DNA of 64,000 nucleotides from Inhella sp. Its GTDB lineage: Bacteria > Pseudomonadota > Gammaproteobacteria > Burkholderiales > Burkholderiaceae_C. The DNA is taken from contig NZ_JAPZSY010000006.1 in assembly GCF_027532025.1 (NCBI RefSeq), positions 1 through 64,000 on the forward strand. The letters are read 5' to 3'. The translations under genes were made by a program, and so were the position numbers. This document shows, piece by piece, positions 33,730 through 43,709 of the stretch (within the stretch, counting starts at the first letter, position 1; every line of letters begins with the position of its first letter). Under the pieces are notes generated by a model. It was given only the letters and a program-made list of their open reading frames with translations. It did no database searches and had not been told where the DNA came from.

Positions 33730-34289
33730 TTTTTCGGGGCCGCCTCGATGCGCGCCAGTTTGATGGTGACGGGAGTGGTGGGCACGTTTTGGAACATGCC
33801 TTGGTTGGTGACGGGCACCGCACGGATCTTGTCGACCACCTCCATGCCGGCCACGACATGACCGAACACGGCGTAGCCGTTGCCGTCCTGGGCCTGCTCG
33901 GCGTCCAGGAAGCCGTTGTCCACCACATTGATGAAGAACTGGGCCGTGGCAGAGTTGGGGTCGCCCGTGCGGGCCATGGCCACGCTGCCGCGCACGTTGC
34001 GCAGGCCGTTGCGGCTTTCCAGTGGGATGGGGGCTTTGGTGGGCTTTTGCTGCATCTGCGCGGTGAAACCGCCGCCCTGGATCATGAAATCGGCGATGAC
34101 GCGGTGAAAGACCGTGCCGTTGTAGTGGCCGGCCTTCACGTAGGCCAGGAAGTTGGCCGTCGATTTGGGGGCCTTTTCGGCGTCCAGGGCGATCTTGATG
34201 TCGCCGGCGCTGGTGGACAGCACCACGGTTTGGGCGGCTGCCACGCCGGCCCCAGCCAGCAGGGCGGTGAACACGAGGGGTTTGAGCAT
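33726..34289 (-). CDS. ppiA: Peptidyl-prolyl cis-trans isomerase, periplasmic cyclophilin
   Basis: A 187-residue cyclophilin with a signal peptide ([19 protein letters not shown]). [43 protein letters not shown] and [17 protein letters not shown] are conserved. It is the periplasmic partner of PpiB, and about half of the residues are shared between the two, indicating a local duplication. It is preceded one base away by the TPR gene. Confidence 0.94.
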   Translation of the reverse strand: MLKPLVFTALLAGAGVAAAQTVVLSTSAGDIKIALDAEKAPKSTANFLAYVKAGHYNGTVFHRVIADFMIQGGGFTAQMQQKPTKAPIPLESRNGLRNVRGSVAMARTGDPNSATAQFFINVVDNGFLDAEQAQDGNGYAVFGHVVAGMEVVDKIRAVPVTNQGMFQNVPTTPVTIKLARIEAAPKK

Positions 34290-34290
34290 G

Positions 34291-34812
34291 TCAGCGGGCG
34301 CGCATCAGCGCGTCGAGTTGTGAAATCTTGAGCTGCAAACGGGCTTGAGGCTGCAGACCTTGCGCCTTGTTGTAGGCGCGCTGGGCCAGGCGAAGCAGCA
34401 CGTCGCCCAGGTTTTCTTGGGCCTGCGCATGGTCGGGGTTCAACAGCACGGCCCGCGCCAGGCTGTGCTGGGCGGCATCCAAGTCGCCCCGCCCCGCCAG
34501 GATGACCGCCAGGTTGTTGTGCGCTTCTGCGTAATCGGGGAAATCTTCGACCAGGCGGCTCAACAACGCCTCGGCCTCGCTCGTTTCGCCGCGATCCAGG
34601 CGCATCCAAGCCAAGGTGAATCGCCAGCGGCTTTGTTGCGGGTCGGCGGTGATGGCTTGGGTCAGCACGTCCAGCGCTTGCTGTTGTCGACCGGCATACC
34701 AATGCGTTTGCGCTTGGTCGAGGGGGTTGCCGTTCGTGGCCTGCGCGGCGCTGGGCTGGGCCAGCCAAAGCCACGAAGAGAACACGACCAATAAGAGGGA
34801 AAGACGGGGCAT
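34291..34812 (-). CDS. Exported TPR-repeat protein
   Basis: About 173 residues. A signal peptide ([22 protein letters not shown]) is followed by two or three tetratricopeptide units, e.g. [22 protein letters not shown] and [22 protein letters not shown], which mediate protein contacts. The start at 34812 begins the signal peptide. It is the first gene of a TPR-ppiA-ppiB-lpxH-mtfA run; a TAGAAT hexamer on the minus strand (34868-34873) is a plausible -10. Specific partner unknown. Confidence 0.75.
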   Translation of the reverse strand: MPRLSLLLVVFSSWLWLAQPSAAQATNGNPLDQAQTHWYAGRQQQALDVLTQAITADPQQSRWRFTLAWMRLDRGETSEAEALLSRLVEDFPDYAEAHNNLAVILAGRGDLDAAQHSLARAVLLNPDHAQAQENLGDVLLRLAQRAYNKAQGLQPQARLQLKISQLDALMRAR

Positions 34813-34931
34813 GGGAGCGAGGCGGGGCAGGCGGGCCGGCAGACCCCCCTGGCTATACTGACTCGTCATTCTAGGGATGGCCCGAACCCCACACACCGGG
34901 CGCCCCGACTACCCTTGCCCCCTGCTCGAAG

Positions 34932-34952
34932 ACGGCCCCACCTCGGGGCCGT
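34932..34952 (+). promoter_or_regulatory. Terminator-like hairpin in the cysS leader
   Basis: Stem ACGGCCCC/GGGGCCGT with a five-base loop followed by TGGTTTCTG, ending 19 bases before the cysS ATG. It could attenuate cysS or be a leftover terminator; no T-box or upstream peptide is visible. Confidence 0.4.
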
Positions 34953-34971
34953 TGGTTTCTGCTGACGGTCC

Positions 34972-36348
34972 ATGTCGCTGCGTCTCTACAACACCCTGAC
35001 CCGCTCGCTCGAAGCGTTCCGCCCCTTGCAAGAGGGCCACGTCCGGATGTACGTGTGCGGCATGACCATCTACGACCTGTGCCACATGGGGCACTTGCGC
35101 ATGATGATGGCGTTCGACGTCGTCTACCGCTGGTTGCGGGCGTCGGGGTACGAGGTGACCTACGCGCGCAACATCACCGACATCGACGACAAGATCATCA
35201 AGCGCGCCTTGGAGCGCGGCATCCCCATCCGTCAGTTGACCCAGGAGATGACCGCGGCGATGCACCAGGACTTCGCCCAAGTGGGCATCACCCCGCCCAC
35301 CCACGAGCCCCGCGCCACCGAGTACGTGCCGCAGATGATCGGCCTCATCGAGCGCCTGGAAACCCGGGGCTTGGCCTACCAAGCCGACGACGGCGACGTG
35401 AACTTCGCCGTTCGCCGCTTCGAGGGCTACGGCAAGCTCAGCGGGAAGAGCCTGGACGACTTGCGCGCCGGCGAGCGCATCGCGGTCGACGACAGCAAGC
35501 GCGACCCGCTCGACTTCGTGCTTTGGAAGGCCGCCAAGCCCGAGGAGCCCGCCGATGCCAAGTTCGATGGCGGACGGTTCGGTCCCGGCCGGCCTGGATG
35601 GCACATCGAGTGCTCGGCCATGAGCTGCGCGCTGCTGGGTGAAGCGTTCGACATCCACGGCGGCGGTGCCGATCTTCAGTTCCCGCACCACGAGAACGAA
35701 ATCGCCCAGAGCCAGGGGGCGGGCATGGCCTTTGCCACGTACTGGCTGCACAACGGCTTCTTGAACGTCGACGGCGAAAAGATGTCCAAGAGCCTGGGCA
35801 ACTTCTTCACCATCCGCGATGTGCTGGCCAAGTACGACGGTGAGACGCTGCGCTTCTTCATGCTGCGCACGCACTACCGGCGTCCCTTCAACTTCAGCGA
35901 CGCCCACCTGGACGACGCCGAAGTGGCGCTCACCCGGCTGTACACCGCGCTCGACGCCGTGGCTCCGGTCGAGGTCGCGATCGACTGGAGCGAGCCCAGC
36001 GCCGCCGCCTTCAAGGCGGCGATGGACGAGGACTTCAACACCCCCCAGGCGCTGGCCGTGCTGTTCGAGCTGGCGGGCGAGGTCAATCGCACCCGCTCGG
36101 TCGAGCGCGCAGGCCTGCTCAAGGCCTTGGCTGGCACGCTGGGTGTGTTGCAAAGCGACCCGCGCGCTTACCTGCAGCGTCGCGGCGGCGCGGTGGACGA
36201 AGCCTGGATCGCCGAGCGCATCGCCGCGCGCGCTGCGGCCAAGGTGGCACGTGACTTCGCCGGTGCCGACGCCATCCGCGCCGAGCTGAGCGCGGCGGGC
36301 ATCATCCTCAAAGATGGCCCCAGCGGCACCACCTGGGTCAAAGGCTGA
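34972..36348 (+). CDS. cysS: Cysteinyl-tRNA synthetase
   Basis: A 458-residue class I synthetase with zinc ligand [18 protein letters not shown] (containing the HIGH-equivalent HMGH), [20 protein letters not shown] and KMSKSLGN (KMSKS loop). It charges tRNA-Cys in the cytoplasm. The stop overlaps the start of the next gene by one base (TGATG). Confidence 0.97.
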   Translation: MSLRLYNTLTRSLEAFRPLQEGHVRMYVCGMTIYDLCHMGHLRMMMAFDVVYRWLRASGYEVTYARNITDIDDKIIKRALERGIPIRQLTQEMTAAMHQDFAQVGITPPTHEPRATEYVPQMIGLIERLETRGLAYQADDGDVNFAVRRFEGYGKLSGKSLDDLRAGERIAVDDSKRDPLDFVLWKAAKPEEPADAKFDGGRFGPGRPGWHIECSAMSCALLGEAFDIHGGGADLQFPHHENEIAQSQGAGMAFATYWLHNGFLNVDGEKMSKSLGNFFTIRDVLAKYDGETLRFFMLRTHYRRPFNFSDAHLDDAEVALTRLYTALDAVAPVEVAIDWSEPSAAAFKAAMDEDFNTPQALAVLFELAGEVNRTRSVERAGLLKALAGTLGVLQSDPRAYLQRRGGAVDEAWIAERIAARAAAKVARDFAGADAIRAELSAAGIILKDGPSGTTWVKG

Positions 36349-36998
36349 TGGGACCGCGCCACGCCGGGGCTGCCCCCGACTACTGGGACGATGCTTGCAA
36401 GCACCTGATCCGTCGCGACCGCGTGCTGAAAAAGCTGATCCCGCGGTTCGGCGAAGCCCGCTTGTCCAGCCGGGGCGACGCGTTCACCACCCTGGCACGC
36501 TCCATCACGGGGCAGCAGATCTCGGTCAAGGCGGCCCAATCGGTGTGGGAGCGCTTCGCGGCCTTGCTCCAAGCGCCCACCCACAAAATCGCGCCGGCCG
36601 CGGTGCTGCAGCAGGACGTCGCCGCGCTGCGCACCGCTGGGCTGTCGGCGCGCAAGGCCGAGTACCTGCGGGACCTGGCGCAGCATTTCGAAGCCGGTCA
36701 GGTGCACGTCCGCCAGTGGGCGCAGATGGACGACGAGGCCATCATCGACGAGTTGGTGGCCATCCGCGGCATCGGCCGCTGGACGGCGGAGATGTTTCTC
36801 ATCTTCCACTTGATGCGCCCTAACGTGCTGCCTTTGGATGACATCGGGCTACTAAAAGGCATCAGCGTTCACTATTTTTCGGGCGAGCCCGTGAGCCGGG
36901 CGGAGGCGCGCGAGGTGGGTGAAGCCTGGGCGCCTTACCGCTCAGTCGCCACTTGGTACCTCTGGCGCAGCCTGGATCCGCTGCCGGTGGACTACTGA
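36348..36998 (+). CDS. DNA-3-methyladenine glycosylase II-like (AlkA-type HhH-GPD)
   Basis: A 216-residue base-excision enzyme. SITGQQISVKAA is the conserved helix and the helix-hairpin-helix is VAIRGIGRWTAEMFLIFHL, followed by PLDDIGLLKG with the catalytic aspartate. It lacks the N-terminal Ada-like domain of full E. coli AlkA and represents the short form common in betaproteobacteria. It removes alkylated bases. It is coupled to cysS by overlap. Confidence 0.9.
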   Translation: MGPRHAGAAPDYWDDACKHLIRRDRVLKKLIPRFGEARLSSRGDAFTTLARSITGQQISVKAAQSVWERFAALLQAPTHKIAPAAVLQQDVAALRTAGLSARKAEYLRDLAQHFEAGQVHVRQWAQMDDEAIIDELVAIRGIGRWTAEMFLIFHLMRPNVLPLDDIGLLKGISVHYFSGEPVSRAEAREVGEAWAPYRSVATWYLWRSLDPLPVDY

Positions 36999-37062
36999 TC
37001 CAACCTGGGAGTTTCCCGACCGATCGGTTGGTCAACCGGGCCCAAGCTGAGACAATCGCGCC

Positions 37063-38034
<972 letters not shown>

Positions 38035-39055
38035 CCCTTTGCGCCCCACGGTGGCCGTCGCGTTCAGCGGCGGCGCCGACTCCACCGCCCTGCTGTGGGC
38101 CACCGCCCGGCAGGGCGTTTTGCTGGGCGTCGAGGTCGTGGCACTGCATGTCAACCATGGCCTGCAGCCTGAAGCCGCTGCCTGGGAGGCGCAGGCGCAG
38201 GCCGTGGTCGAGCGCCTGACGGCCGCCGGGCTGCCGGTGCGCTTGCGGGTGCGGCGCTTGGCCGGTGCGCCGGCCGTCGGCGAGAGTGTCGAGGCCTGGG
38301 CGCGGCGCGGCCGGTACGCCGCCTTGGCGGAGGCCGCCCGGGAGGTGCGGGCCTCGCTCGTGCTGCTGGCTCACCATGCCGACGACCAGGCCGAGACCGT
38401 CTTGTTGCAGGCCTTGCGCGGGGCTGGGCCCGCTGGCTTGGCGGCCATGCCCGAGCGCTGGGTGTCGGCCGACGGCATCGCCTGGCAGCGCCCCTGGCTG
38501 CACCACCGCCGTGCGACGCTGCTTGCCGTGGCCGAGGCCAGCGGACTGCCTTGGGTCCAGGACCCGAGCAACGCCGACCCGCGCTTCGCCCGCAACCGAC
38601 TGCGTCGGGCCGTGATGCCTGCCTTGGAAGAGGCCTTCCCGCACGCGGTGACCGTGCTGGGGCAGGTGGCCGCTCACGCCGCGCAAGCCCGCGCGCTGGC
38701 CGACGAGGTGGCCGAGGAGGACCTCCCGCCTTGCGTCGGCGACGGCGGTCGCCTGTGCCACGCCGCTTGGGTTCGCCTGCCACCGGCCCGCCGACACAAC
38801 GCCTTGCGCGCTTGGCTCCAGGCCCAGTTGCCTGCCGGGGTGCCGGTGGCCTTGCTGGAGCGCCTGGGCCGCGAGTGGAGGGGGCAGGGGGCGCGATGGC
38901 CTGCGCCGGGTGGCTGGCTGCGTTCGCAGCAGGGCCTCTTGGCCTTTGAGCATTCGCCAGCCACGAAGTGACGCTGCCCCGGGTTTCCCCGGGTCGCGCT
39001 GGCGCGGGTGCCTAGAATCGCCGGCTCTTTCGCCAGTCAACCACTTGCACACCGC

Positions 39056-40324
39056 ATGGCTTTGATCGTTCATAAATACGGCGGCACGTCCATGGGCTCC
39101 ACGGAGCGCATTCGCAACGTTGCCAAACGCGTGGCCAAGTGGGTGCGCGCCGGCCACCAACTGGTGGTGGTGCCCTCGGCCATGTCGGGCGAGACCAATC
39201 GCCTGCTCGGGCTGGCCAAGGAACTCAGCCCCGAGGTCGTCACGCCCACCATCCAGCGCGAACTCGATGCCATTGCCGCCACGGGCGAGCAGGTGTCGGT
39301 CGGGCTGCTGTCCATCGCGTTGCAGAACGAAGGCCTGGAGGCCGTGAGTTACAGCGGCTGGCAGGTGCCCATTCGCACCGACCAGAGCTACACCAAGGCC
39401 CGCATCCAAAGCATCGACGACACCAAAGTGCGCGCCGACTTGGCGGCTGGCAAGGTGGTCGTCATCACGGGCTTTCAGGGGGTGGACGACGACGGCAACG
39501 TGACCACCTTGGGTCGCGGCGGCTCGGACACCTCGGCGGTGGCCATCGCCGCGGCGATGAAGGCCGACGAGTGCCTGATCTACACCGACGTGGACGGCGT
39601 CTACACGACCGACCCGCGCATCGTGCCCGAGGCCCGGCGCTTGCACACCATCAGCTTTGAAGAAATGCTGGAGATGGCGTCGCTGGGCAGCAAGGTGCTG
39701 CAGATCCGCTCGGTGGAGTTCGCGGGCAAGTACCGCGTGCCCCTGCGCGTGCTGTCCAGCTTCACGCCCTGGGACATCGACATTCACGAAGAAGCCAAAT
39801 CTGGCACCCTGATCACGTTTGAAGAGGACGAAAAGATGGAACAAGCCGTCGTCTCCGGCATCGCGTTCAACCGCGACGAAGCCAAGGTGACCCTGCTGGG
39901 CGTGCCCGACAAGCCGGGCATCGCCTTCCAGATCCTGGGCCCGGTGGCCGATGCCAACATCGACATCGACGTCATCATTCAAAACGTCAGCCACGACGGC
40001 AAGACCGACTTCTCGTTCACCGTGCACCGCAACGACTACGCGCGCACGCTGGATCTGCTGAAAAACACCGTGGGCCCCGCTGTGCAGGCCGCCGAGGTAT
40101 TGGGCGACCCGAAGATCTGCAAGGTGTCCATCGTGGGCATCGGCATGAAGTCGCACGTGGGCATTGCCGCCAAGATGTTCCGTTGCCTGTCGGAGGAGGC
40201 CATCAACATCCAGATGATCTCGACCAGCGAAATCAAAACCTCGGTGGTGATCGACGAGAAGTACATGGAGCTGGCCGTGCGCGCGCTGCACAAGGCCTTC
40301 GACCTGGATCAGGTCGCCGCCTGA
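39056..40324 (+). CDS. lysC: Aspartate kinase
   Basis: A 422-residue aspartokinase, first enzyme of the lysine/threonine/methionine pathway. It has [24 protein letters not shown], the [11 protein letters not shown] substrate segment and two ACT domains ([40 protein letters not shown]) that bind feedback inhibitors. I use ATG 39056; a longer in-frame start adds non-conserved residues. TAGAAT (39013-39018) is a plausible -10. Confidence 0.97.
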   Translation: MALIVHKYGGTSMGSTERIRNVAKRVAKWVRAGHQLVVVPSAMSGETNRLLGLAKELSPEVVTPTIQRELDAIAATGEQVSVGLLSIALQNEGLEAVSYSGWQVPIRTDQSYTKARIQSIDDTKVRADLAAGKVVVITGFQGVDDDGNVTTLGRGGSDTSAVAIAAAMKADECLIYTDVDGVYTTDPRIVPEARRLHTISFEEMLEMASLGSKVLQIRSVEFAGKYRVPLRVLSSFTPWDIDIHEEAKSGTLITFEEDEKMEQAVVSGIAFNRDEAKVTLLGVPDKPGIAFQILGPVADANIDIDVIIQNVSHDGKTDFSFTVHRNDYARTLDLLKNTVGPAVQAAEVLGDPKICKVSIVGIGMKSHVGIAAKMFRCLSEEAINIQMISTSEIKTSVVIDEKYMELAVRALHKAFDLDQVAA

Positions 40325-40352
40325 TTTCTGCCATAATGCGCGGCTTCGCGCT

Positions 40353-40445
40353 GGAGTCGTGACCGAGTGGCCGAAGGTGCTCCCCTGCTAAGGGAGTATG
40401 TGGGCAAAACCTGCATCGAGGGTTCGAATCCCTCCGACTCCGCCA
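40353..40445 (+). tRNA. tRNA-Ser(GCU)
   Basis: A type II tRNA with acceptor GGAGTCG/CGACTCC, encoded GCCA end, anticodon stem CTCCC/GGGAG, loop CTGCTAA with anticodon GCT at 40387-40389, long variable arm and T arm GAGGG-TTCGAAT-CCCTC. Length and variable arm identify serine. CATAAT at 40332-40337 may be its -10. The 3' side starts an accessory region. Confidence 0.97.
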
Positions 40446-40490
40446 AAACAAAGCCTTCCAGCCTGCTCAGCGGGCCCAAGAGGCGCACAG

Positions 40491-40516
40491 AGCCCCGCAC
40501 CACGCGGGGCTTTTTG
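40491..40516 (+). terminator. Terminator after tRNA-Ser
   Basis: Stem AGCCCCGC/GCGGGGCT with a five-base loop and TTTTTG. The following 190 bp to the AraC gene hold no convincing gene. Confidence 0.9.
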
Positions 40517-40708
40517 CTTTTGGAGCGCCTGACTGCACCTCTGGTCGGTCCGACTGATGGGGGGGCAAGCGGCTCGTCGCCGAGATCAGCATGTCGTACG
40601 TCGACGCCCCCGTGGACAACGGCAAGTGACTCTCGCTGCAGACGAACCGTCTCGACCTGAGAGTCGGCGCATGGGTCACGATCCCGCAGACGGTGGGCTC
40701 AGCTTGGT

Positions 40709-41713
40709 TCAGACTGCCGGCCGCGCGGCGCGGAATTCGTTCGGTGACTGACCCAGCAGTCGCTTGAAGGCACGGGCGAAGGCTGAGGGGTTGTCGTATC
40801 CGACGCTCATCGCGATCTGGGTCACGCTGTCCTGGGTTTCGCGCAGCCTCTGCGCTGCCAGTTGCAGGCGCCACCCTTGCAGGTACTCCGTCGGCGTCTG
40901 ACCCAGGCAAGCCTGGAAGCGCTCGAGGAACGCAGTACGTGACAGATGCGTGCAGTGGGCCAGTTCGACCAGTGTCCAGCGACGCTCAGGCTGCTCGTGC
41001 AGGGCCAGGAGCGCGGGGGCCAGCCGTGAATCGGAGGCGGCAGCCAGCCAGCCGGTGGCGGGCCGCGTGTCCAGCAGTGCCTCACGCAGGGCCTGGACGA
41101 ACAGGATCTCGGCGGTACGCCGCAGCACTGCGGATGACACACCGCCGGGCTGCGCGGCCTCTTCCCGAACGAGGGCCAGCGCAGGTGACAGCCGCTTGCA
41201 CTCCGGTGTCGCCGCACGCAGGACCATGATCGCGGGCAGACCGGCCACGATGGCCTGTGCCGAACGCATCTCGGCCGTAAAGCTGGCCGTCAGCAGTCGG
41301 GTCAGTGCCCCGCCACCCCCGTAGCTGAGGCTGCTCGCGCGGCGATCGCGCCTGTCGATGCCGGCGATCGCCGTGACCGCGACAACGGGTCGGCCCGCAC
41401 GGTCGGACATCGCGTGGACCTCGTCGCGCGGCAGCACGACGACATCTCCGGCACTCAGATGCAGGGTCGTTCCGTCGCCCGCCAAAGTCACGACGCATTC
41501 GCCTTCAAGGACGGCATGGATGGCCGCCAGGCGTCCGCCCGGCAGTTGCAGCGCCCATGGCGCGCTCAACTCACTGACGCAGAAGAACCAGCCGTGGAAG
41601 CGCAGGGAATCCAAGACCTGCGCGATCAACACTGCCCGGGGCGAACGATCGGCATCGTGTGCCGCACTTTCGGCCGCGCGTGGCGCCGCATGCATGCCTA
41701 TCGTCGTGGCCAT
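40709..41713 (-). CDS. AraC-family transcription regulator with cupin sensor domain
   Basis: A 334-residue regulator. The N-terminal half is a cupin (LHLSAGDVVVLPRDEVHAMS), of the Cupin_6/AraC-binding type. The C-terminal 100 residues have two helix-turn-helix units: LVELAHCTHLSRTAFLERFQ and VTQIAMSVGYDNPSAFARAFKR, ending LGQSPNEFRA. It is divergent from the dioxygenase gene 22 bp away and probably regulates it. The ligand is unknown. Confidence 0.88.
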   Translation of the reverse strand: MATTIGMHAAPRAAESAAHDADRSPRAVLIAQVLDSLRFHGWFFCVSELSAPWALQLPGGRLAAIHAVLEGECVVTLAGDGTTLHLSAGDVVVLPRDEVHAMSDRAGRPVVAVTAIAGIDRRDRRASSLSYGGGGALTRLLTASFTAEMRSAQAIVAGLPAIMVLRAATPECKRLSPALALVREEAAQPGGVSSAVLRRTAEILFVQALREALLDTRPATGWLAAASDSRLAPALLALHEQPERRWTLVELAHCTHLSRTAFLERFQACLGQTPTEYLQGWRLQLAAQRLRETQDSVTQIAMSVGYDNPSAFARAFKRLLGQSPNEFRAARPAV

Positions 41714-41735
41714 TGGTGATGCAGGAGCACGTTTG

Positions 41736-42425
41736 ATGAAACCAGTTTCTCACGCAGGCCGGCGCCGCATGCTGGGCTGGATCGCCCGTGTGGTGACCAT
41801 CCTTCCGTTCATGGGAGCCGCGCAGGCGTCCGGACGGATGAAGCCCACACCTGCGGTCACAGTCGGGCCTTTCTACCCGCCCGATCCGAGGGGACTTCCG
41901 TTTTTCAGCGCCCGACCGCTCAGCCCACTGCCCGAGGGCAATGACTTGACTGCGGGCGCTGGTGGTCGCCGTGCCGAGGGCGAGCGGATGCTGCTCCAGG
42001 GCCGTGTCATGAACACCGCCGGCCAGCCCCTGGCGGGCGCCCGGGTCGAAATCTGGCAGGTGGATGCTCGGGGCCGCTACGCGGTGGAGAGCCGGGCTGA
42101 TCGCGACCCCGGCTTTTCCGGCTACGGCGTGCAGCAGGCCGACGCGAGCGGCCGCTATGCGTTCACGACCATCCGGCCCCGCAGCTACGGGCGCTACGGC
42201 GGGCTCATCAAGCGCGCGGCGCACATCCACCTGAGGGTCTCCATGGCTGGACGGGCGCCGCTGGCCACCGAAGTCTGGTTCGCGGGCGAGCCCGGCAACG
42301 AGCGCGACTCGTTCGTCCGTCGGATCACAGACGCGGAACTGCGCGAGCGCATGCTGGTCCGCCTGGTCCCGGGCATCGATGGCCTGCCGATGGGCGCCTT
42401 TGATGTCGTGCTGCCCGACGTTTGA
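41736..42425 (+). CDS. Exported intradiol ring-cleavage dioxygenase-like protein
   Basis: A 229-residue protein of the protocatechuate 3,4-dioxygenase beta / catechol dioxygenase fold. GPFYPPD, GRVMNTAGQPLAGARVEIWQVDA, GYGVQQADASGRYAFTTIRP and KRAAHIHLRV carry the Tyr and His iron ligands. Unlike catabolic enzymes it has an N-terminal signal with RRR before a hydrophobic run (SHAGRRRMLGWIARVVTIL), suggesting twin-arginine export. Its substrate is unknown. GGAG nine bases upstream supports the start; it is followed by an NAD(P)-binding gene nine bases on. Confidence 0.82.
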   Translation: MKPVSHAGRRRMLGWIARVVTILPFMGAAQASGRMKPTPAVTVGPFYPPDPRGLPFFSARPLSPLPEGNDLTAGAGGRRAEGERMLLQGRVMNTAGQPLAGARVEIWQVDARGRYAVESRADRDPGFSGYGVQQADASGRYAFTTIRPRSYGRYGGLIKRAAHIHLRVSMAGRAPLATEVWFAGEPGNERDSFVRRITDAELRERMLVRLVPGIDGLPMGAFDVVLPDV

Positions 42426-42434
42426 GGAGTGACG

Positions 42435-43124
42435 ATGAGACTCGTGGTGTTTGGCGCCTCCGGCGCCACTGGCCGGCACGTCGTGAGCCTGGCCGCCAAG
42501 GATGGATGGTCCGTGCGGGCCGTCGTTCGATCCGAGGCGCAGCGCAGCACGCTCACGGGCGCGGATGAGCCCATCCTGGGCGACCCCACTGAGCCCGCCG
42601 ATGTGGCGCGCGTGATGGGCGGTGCTGATGCCGTGGCTGTGTGCCTGGGGATCTCGCGCCGCACACGTTCGCCATTCGCGCCACTGGTGTCGCCCGCGGA
42701 CCTGACGTCGCGATCGGTGGCCACGATCGTGCAAGCGATGCAGCGCGAGGGCGTGCGCCGCATCGTTTATGTCAGTGCTTTCGGGGCGGGCGACAGCTGG
42801 CCCCGGATCCCCTGGTGGGGCCGCGCATTCCTGCGGCTGAGCCAGGTGCGCCACTCGATGCTCGACCACACCCGCAGCGAACGCCTGCTGGCGGGCTCCG
42901 GTCTCGAGTGGACCGCTCTTCGGCCGATGCTGCTGGACGACGCACCGTCCGCCCTGCCAGCTCAGGAGATGCGGCCGGGCGACTCGCTCCTGTCCAAAGT
43001 CTCGCGCGAATCCCTCGCGCGCAGGGTCGTGGCCGTGCTGGGTGAACCGTTGACCCATGGCCGCGCGGTGGCGCTCGTCGCGGGCAAGGCTCACATGTCC
43101 GCCACCACCACGAGCCACGCATGA
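42435..43124 (+). CDS. NAD(P)-binding Rossmann-fold oxidoreductase (atypical SDR, NmrA/YwnB-like)
   Basis: A 229-residue protein opening with LVVFGASGATGRHVVSLA, the dinucleotide-binding motif of atypical short-chain dehydrogenases. RRIVYVSAFGAGDSW and SGLEWTALRPMLLDD are also typical. No catalytic YxxxK is evident, so it may be a sensor or a reductase of unknown substrate. GAGGAG precedes ATG 42435. The stop lies four bases before the inverted-repeat element. Confidence 0.8.
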   Translation: MRLVVFGASGATGRHVVSLAAKDGWSVRAVVRSEAQRSTLTGADEPILGDPTEPADVARVMGGADAVAVCLGISRRTRSPFAPLVSPADLTSRSVATIVQAMQREGVRRIVYVSAFGAGDSWPRIPWWGRAFLRLSQVRHSMLDHTRSERLLAGSGLEWTALRPMLLDDAPSALPAQEMRPGDSLLSKVSRESLARRVVAVLGEPLTHGRAVALVAGKAHMSATTTSHA

Positions 43125-43128
43125 CCGT

Positions 43129-43392
43129 CTAGGAGTCTGCGCGGCAGAAGCCCAGGCCGGCGGGGCCCCTGGTCCGGCGCTGGCTAGGCGCGACGCCGCC
43201 GTGGACTCGTGTCACAAGACGGAGCGACACCGCATGCGCCGGATCCAGGGGCCACCCTTCGGGCCGAGCCCCGGGGGCGACAAGCGTCGTTGCCGGCTCC
43301 TGACGTAGCCCGCCACGCGGCGTCGCCAGCGCCTAGCCTGTCGCCCCCGAAATCTCGGCGACGGCCTGGGCTTCTGCCGCGCAGACTCCTAG
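43129..43392. mobile_element. MITE-like element with perfect 31-bp terminal inverted repeats
   Basis: Bases 43129-43159 (beginning CTAGGAGTCTGCGCGGCAGA) are the exact reverse complement of 43362-43392. Inner sequence continues as an imperfect inverted repeat (GGCGCTGGCTAGGCG against GGCTAGGCGCTGG). The 264-bp unit encodes no transposase. The right end joins directly to the middle of a VOC-family reading frame that lacks its start, so the element or the DNA that came with it removed the 5' end. No target duplication is visible. A related palindrome is at 53082-53128. Confidence 0.8.
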
Positions 43393-43394
43393 CG

Positions 43395-43709
43395 CGCTCG
43401 GTGCGCTTCTACGTCGACCAACTGGGCTTCGAGGAGGACTTTCAGGTCGAGGGTTGGGCCTTTTTGAGCCGCGGCGCTTGCCAGCTTCGCCTGGGCCACT
43501 GCCCCGACGCGGTGCCGATGTCGAAGGCGCAAGATCATTCCTGGTTCGCCTACCTGCACGTGGACGACGCCCAGGCGATGTACCGCGAGGTCCTGGAGAA
43601 GGGCGTCGAGATCTGGCTGCCCTTGGCCGACCGACCTTGGGGCCAGCGCGAGTTCGCCATCGTCACGCCCGATGGGCATCGCCTCGTGGTCGGGCAGGTC
43701 TTGGCATGA
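43395..43709 (+). pseudogene. 5'-truncated VOC-family (glyoxalase/bleomycin-resistance) protein
   Basis: The remaining 104 residues begin RSVRFYVDQLGFEEDF and include FLSRGACQLRLGHC, WFAYLHVDDAQAMYREVLEKG and GQREFAIVTPDGHRLVVGQ, a typical single VOC domain of bleomycin-resistance type. The normal start (about 10-15 residues before DVxRSVRFY) is replaced by the end of the inverted-repeat element. A fused frame from GTG 43209 inside the element stays open, so an aberrant protein is possible. The stop overlaps rhlE by ATGA. Confidence 0.8.

Noticed and set aside
37019-37028. ACCGATCGGT palindrome before accA as a TetR-type operator
   Set aside because: Only ten bases match, flanks are not symmetric and no TetR gene is nearby.
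40517-40708. Possible small gene or integrase remnant after the tRNA-Ser terminator
   Set aside because: Only a frame of about 20 codons with no start, ribosome site or recognisable family.
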